Positions 58,783-64,000 of a stretch of DNA of 64,000 nucleotides are shown here, piece by piece. Within the stretch, counting starts at the first letter, position 1; every line of letters starts with the position of its first letter. A program made the position numbers and the translations under genes. The DNA lies in contig JAJFPB010000001.1 in assembly GCA_020881915.1 (NCBI GenBank), forward strand, positions 5,766,001 through 5,830,000, in the 5' to 3' direction. Source of the stretch: Paramyrothecium sp. XJ0827 (taxonomy: Eukaryota > Ascomycota > Sordariomycetes > Hypocreales > Stachybotryaceae). Under the pieces are notes generated by a model, which was not told the origin of the DNA, did no database searches, and was given only the letters and a program-made list of their open reading frames with translations.

Positions 58783-61075
58783 ATGGAACCTTCAACCTTT
58801 AGCGGCTATACGCTGCAGCCGCGTATCAATCTTCAGAGGAACATTGCTGCAGACGTTGTGAAGCAGTTGCCGGTCCAGATTGTCCGAAAGGATACAGAAA
58901 AATGCAACGACTCGTCTGTAGCCAACACCTGCGAGAAGCCCACCGACAGTTCTGCTAACAAGCTACCAATCATTCTCGGCATTGTGTAAGTGCCCTTGTG
59001 GTTGTCAGACCCCGCACCCACCGGCTAATGACCTTGTATAGCATTCCCGCGGTTTTGGCTGTTTGTGTTTTATTCTATTTGCACCGGAGGACCATGCGTC
59101 GCCAGAGGATGGAGGATGCTAAGGACCCCACCATGGACCTGGATTTCGGAATGGACATGGCTCCTAAGAAGAAGAGAAAGAGTCTGATGTTCGGGGCCGG
59201 AGAGAAGCAAATCCACAAGCCCGGCCAGTTGTCCATGGACATGAACCTTTCCTCGCCTTACCTACTACCTCCCGGCATTCACCAGTCCCGAGATTCCCTC
59301 CACTCGCTAGCTAGGACTCTGCCCAACGAACAGGATCCATACCGAACCGCCCACTACGCCAACAGCGATGCTGGTTCAATCCGATCCTTTCCTACTCGGG
59401 ACCCGTCTATGCACAACAAACGGATCTCCGTTGTGACTGGCAAGTCTGTAGGCACTGTCAGAGGGCCACCGACTCGTAACAATTCCATTCCTGTGTCGCC
59501 CACTTCACCCGTTACGGGTAATCCTTTCGTTACTCCAGTTGGGGAGCAGCCTCCTCACGGCTTACCCACCCACCCTACCCCAGCAAGCCGGAATATCAAC
59601 CAACCAGTTGCTGGCCAGGTCGACTCCCCTCGCTTCGACATAGCTTCTTCGCAGAGAAATGAGCCACGCTCTGACGAACTTCACTTGGGAATTCAGCAGC
59701 CCCCTGCCGCTTTGGCTAAGGAAACTCAACACAGACCTCCCAGCCGGCCGACCTCCGTCCTTTCCGACAGGCACCAGGACCGCGGCAGCGACGGACGCTA
59801 TGAGCAGGAACCTGCTGGTCTAGGCCTGGACTTTGATTTCCCCAAGCCTTCATCTCCTGTGACGCATGCACCCGCTATCCAGGAGAACAGCCCTCCTCAG
59901 ATTCAAACATCGACCTACTACGACGATTACGAGGACTACGGACGTGGTCGAACTACTGAGCGGCAGTCACGCATTATTCCAGACCAAGGCCTTGCAGTGC
60001 CCGAGCAGAGCAACAAGAGACTGTCTGTGGGCTTCCGACCATTGCCACCAGATGAGGTGACGGATTCTGAAGACCCGGAATATCGAGCAAACCGCATTCG
60101 ATCGTTCTACAAGGAATACTTTGATGACACCAAGGACACCCCTCTCCCGCCAGTTCCAGCACTGCCCCAGTCTCAGTCTCAATCTCGAGGTAGACAGGAG
60201 TACTACGAGGACTATGATGCAGGCTATATTGGAGAGGCGGCGTACTACGACGCTGACTCGAATGCCTTTGTCATGCCGTATGCGCAGCCCGTAACTCGCC
60301 GTGCCATGACGCCTCCCCCAGCTGGACGATCTCGCGGTCCTGGCGGTCCCGGACCTCTCGGCCCCCCTCGTGGCCCGTTCGGAGGAGGCATGCGGCCAAT
60401 GAGCCCAGGGCCACGCCGGCCTCGTGCTGGCTCCTTGGGCCCTCGCGGGCCTCCCTCTGCATACAGCTCCCGCGCACCATCATCCCTGGGACCCAGGCCT
60501 GACTCTTCCGCCTCCGCTCGAGGACCACGCCAGCCGAAGAAGATGGGACCTCCACCCACTGTTCTGCACACACTGCCAACTCCCTCTAAGCTGAAGGACG
60601 ACTCATTCGCAATTATAGGAGCTGGCGATTTTGCCCCTCCTGAATCGTTCAAGGACTTCGCCGCTGGCCGCTCCCAGAGTCCATTGGGTGAACGTCGCCC
60701 TTATCAAAGCCCTAGCGTCCCCGTTGCCTCACCGCTTGTTACGGCTTTTGATGAGCTGGCGGCTCTTCCCAGCCCGTGAGTATTGCCCTTAAAAACCCCC
60801 TACGAAAGCTGCTTAGCTGACCGAACTCTAGTCATTTGCTCCGGAAATCGTCTACGTTCACCAACCTGGACTTCGCTCCTCCCAAGAAGTTCAAGGATTC
60901 GGACACGATGAGCGACGCTGGCAGTATCAGGAGCAACCGAAGCGGAATCTCTGCAGTCCAGCTTACTGCTATCCGCGGCGGCGCAGGTCGTGTCAGCCGT
61001 CTCCCGGGCGATACCGTCTTCACCCAAGCGGCGTTGTCAGACGAACTGAAGCCCAAATGGGGCATGCGTCCCTAA
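58783..61075 (+). CDS. Single-pass membrane protein with SKG6/AXL2-type transmembrane segment
   Basis: Three exons, 58783-58985, 59042-60775 and 60832-61075; 726 residues. A short N-terminal region without obvious signal peptide leads to NKLPIILGIVIPAVLAVCVL (about residues 59-78), the transmembrane helix, followed directly by basic FYLHRRTMRRQRMEDAKDPT and MDLDFGMD. This helix-plus-juxtamembrane pattern is that of the SKG6/AXL2 domain found in fungal cell-polarity proteins. The long tail is disordered: Pro/Ser-rich, with acidic Tyr/Asp patches (TYYDDYEDYGRG, YYEDYDAGYIGEAAYYD) and a Pro/Gly-rich collagen-like stretch (RSRGPGGPGPLGPPRGPFGG). The C-terminus holds a conserved-looking segment FTNLDFAPPKKFKDSDTMSD. 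Likely role in polarity or the cell cortex, by family only. The leader has two uORFs. Confidence 0.85.
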
Positions 61076-64000
61076 GTTGATCTATTGACTTGGGCACCCA
61101 TTGTGGGTGGCTTTCAGCGAGGTGTCTTTTTCCCTTGGCCTTTGGGGCTCGATTCGTCCTTTTAACCCAGCATTGCGTAGGCTTACTGGCTTGCACTAGC
61201 GTGCGATGGTACACTTGCTTTTCTTGTTTTCTCTGACTTATCAATCAAGGAGTCATTTGGATAACGATGCGACTTTATTTTGGGCTTTACGCGATTTGCA
61301 TATAGAAGGAACTGGAGAAACAGTCACGGCGACAGATATGACAGCTAGCACTCGACGTAGCTTCTGCCGGGAATTTTGTACATAGGACACTGAAAAGCTC
61401 CGATAGCAGTGCAAGGAACAATGCAACGGATGCGGCGAACGAAATTGGAAATCTATCTTAAGTGAGCTTGTCGTCTATGAGTTGAATCGAGTGTGGGCGA
61501 AACTCCACACATCTATGCCTCGTATGCTGTAGGTCCAGGTCGTTGCTGTAGCCCACTTGTTTGAGGCAGGGTAAGATTAAATGATTGATTTGCTGATTTG
61601 GGTAGATTTTGCGATCACCGCCATTTCATCTCCTATAATCTTGCTGAGCCAAAACATAACTCAAGCTGACAAGGCAAGCTGCACGTGACGACGGCAACCA
61701 AACAAGCGGTTTCCTTGGTGGACACACTATCCCTAAGGAATACTAAGTATTCCTATCGTGGTGGTGCATTGAGGAACCTAGGAAACTTTCAAGGCATCTA
61801 AGAACATAAAAAAATTCCAATCCTTGGACTTGAAGCAAGACCGTCACCCCCGGCCTGGTAGAGTTGCCTATTAGGTGATATCTGGTTGGCTACGAATTGC
61901 CTCTATACACCACTACAGATTGATTGATAGCTACCTATGTGATTAAGAAACTTACCAAACCATCTCAAACTGCAGCCAATGTTCAGTCGTTTCTGAGCTG
62001 TGGCTGGTTCGGCTTATCGAGGCTGAGTCGTAGTTGAGCCGGGCTGAAATATGGCTTAATCAGAAGGTGGTTGAGTCGCGGCTTATGGGGGTTTAACGCG
62101 GGCTCGCTCGTACGTTTTGGTGTTGCCACATGGCTTTAAGCTCGGGTGTATAAGAATGGGCGCGAGAGTTGTGCGAAAGGAAAGCATTTGATTAAAGCGA
62201 ACAGTGAAGGTGGCGCCATGGTTGGTCCATACGTTGACATGCAGAGAAGCCGTTGACCCGCTGAGATGGGGAGTGACTGCGCGGGCACTTGGCCAATCTA
62301 CGCATGGGAAAAGGAAACAAAGCAAGCTGACCTGATGCGTTGGCGTTTGTTTTAACGGGCAAACACGGCAACGTCTTGGCTGCAGGGCGTCTTCAGAGCT
62401 AATGCACGTCTCGAACCCTTGGAAGGAAAAGAAGCGAGGCACGGATGATGATAGCGTGGAGTAGAATAGATCGTTGAGGAGATAGATGCGCTTGGCCCAT
62501 GCTAGATCACTGAGCGATGAGTTGGGAGCACTCCAATCAGACACTTCCTTGGCCAGGCATGGTGTGTAACTATGATGCTGACACTGCGCATCGACACAGC
62601 CAATGCATGCATGGAACGCTGCTAGGTCGGTGGCGATGAGCCATGAACATGAACATGAACATGAACATGCCTGCCGAGTTGCCGTCTCTAGTCGAAAATT
62701 GGAGCATTTTCTTAGGAGCTAGATCAGCACGCTGCTAGAGCAGAATACGAGCCCTTGGGTGCAGGAAGTGGGTTCTGCACATGTCATGCCGTTTGGTGAA
62801 CGGAGCAGCCCCGTCAGCATGAATTGGCTATTTGATAGGCAGCTGAATGCGCAGGCGCAGCGCTGGTATGGAGGCGGGGGTTCTGGTTGGGTTCTCGACA
62901 CAGGAAACGCTTACTTTGTGCGAAAGGCGCATCGCATCACGTTGGCTTTGCCGCCATTTGCCAAGGACGAGAGTTCTGACTTTCACCGTGTTTCTATTCT
63001 TGTCCGTGTCTAGACCCGCAGCCACCAAAACCAAGCCATGATGGCCGCGATTTAGGGGCCATGGGCAATTAGCTTCAACCACCCGATCCAGGTGGGTGGC
63101 TTCCATACTTTCCCCCGGTTTGTCACTCTGCTAGCCTGGCAATGGACGAGCAAGTGAAGACGGGCTTTGAACTCTGGTGTTGACGGCATCTCGAGGACCA
63201 AGTAGTGGGCCAGGATTCCGAATTACCACAGCAAATGCCAGGAAATTGGAGATATTGGAAGCTCATTTGCACCCCTTCTTATGGCAAGTATGTCATGGCG
63301 AAAACGCAAAAGAAGCTGGTTACTCTTTGTGAAAGACACAATGTCTTTTCGTCAATTTGGGAATTTTGCTCACGTTGTTCTGGACCTGATCAGCCGCACA
63401 CTGTACCTCCCACGACATCCCAGGCTAACTTTAGCAGGCGACGCCACTAGAGAGAGGCGCGACCTGGACTTTTCCCATCCTGCCTTCTTTATGGGGAGCC
63501 GGGAGACGTCTTGAGGCCACTGAAACCGAGGTTGTTCTGTACTGCGTCCGCATACGACACGAAGGATTTCGGTGGTTCAGGTATTGCACTGGATCTTAAC
63601 CCGAGCAGGCACAGGCCCCATGGGTCAGATCTGAATCAAACCCTAACAGATCAACCCGGATGAGCATATTTTAAAGCAAGACATTGACTTGAGCCAGTGT
63701 AATTGTTGTGACTTCAACCTGGAGAGATCTGAACGGGCCGTACAGGGCTAGGCATGCTTCATTTTTCTAACCCAACACAAGAAAGCCGCCGCTTCTCCTC
63801 GGGGAGGTCCATCCCTTGCCTGTGGTAATTGGCACCTTTTTTATGCCATCATGGCTCACAAACGCAAGACGAACCCCAGGAAAGATGGCCGGCCATGCGA
63901 GCTCATACGGGTATGGCGCTGCGGAGGCGGTAGCAGGTCGGCTCCACTACCTGTACCCAAGGTATCTGGAGCATTTGCCTGCAAAACAATAAACAACAAA
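61076..64000. other. Gene-free end of the window, 2.9 kb
   Basis: 3' flank of the SKG6-type gene, then sequence of mixed composition with scattered AT-rich patches (61600-61960) and an internally similar stretch of GGCTGAGTCG / GGTTGAGTCG words at about 61990-62090. No protein family, tRNA or rRNA was recognised. Transcription from a gene beyond the right edge is possible. Confidence 0.55.
62642..62669 (+). repeat. Tandem ATGAAC x4.5
   Basis: About four and a half exact copies of a 6-bp unit (ATGAAC) in intergenic DNA. Confidence 0.9.

Overview
The window looks like nuclear DNA of a filamentous ascomycete (Pezizomycotina, most likely a Sordariomycete). Genes are broken by short introns (about 50-200 nt) with GTRNGT donors and CTRAC-like branch points. 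Coding DNA is GC-rich, a few intergenic blocks are AT-rich, and neighbouring genes lie on both strands. The best matches are typical fungal housekeeping families. Exon-intron structures were worked out by hand from frame, splice sites and family similarity; no alignment search was run.

Layout. 0-9 kb: the 3' part of the mitochondrial carrier YHM2 (+), a large three-exon WD-repeat protein (-) flanked by AT-rich, repeat-relic-like DNA, and a long-chain acyl-CoA synthetase (-). 9-17.9 kb: a sparse region with two divergent genes for nucleotidyltransferase-fold proteins, one with an intact D-x-D motif and one that has lost it, then a MARVEL-type membrane protein. 17.9-29 kb: O-acetylhomoserine sulfhydrylase (+), ER membrane complex subunit EMC7 (+), a WW-domain Gly/Tyr-rich protein (-), a PNS1/choline-transporter-like protein (-) and a Rab4-like GTPase with an unusual loop insertion (+). 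29-46 kb: the dense part, with PMT2 (-), a CHY/RING zinc-finger ubiquitin ligase (+), MZT1 (-), SPC25 (-), RRN6 (+), a PITH-domain protein (+), mitochondrial ribosomal protein uL3m (+), COA1 (-) and a small unknown membrane protein (+). 46-64 kb: the phosphate regulator PHO81/NUC-2 (-), a CUE-domain ubiquitin receptor CUE5 (-), a DHX35-like DEAH helicase (+) and a SKG6-type single-pass membrane protein (+), followed by about 3 kb with no recognisable gene.

The genes do not form one pathway or a biosynthetic cluster. Local associations are modest: the spindle genes MZT1 and SPC25 are neighbours, and two mitochondrial genes (uL3m, COA1) converge. The most unusual points are the nucleotidyltransferase pair with matching intron positions, a start codon split by an intron in PHO81/NUC-2, two stop-free introns whose lengths are multiples of three, the Rab loop insertion, and a short ACCTT/AAGGT motif recurring across intergenic DNA. 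No CRISPR array, tRNA, rRNA or intact transposon was recognised.
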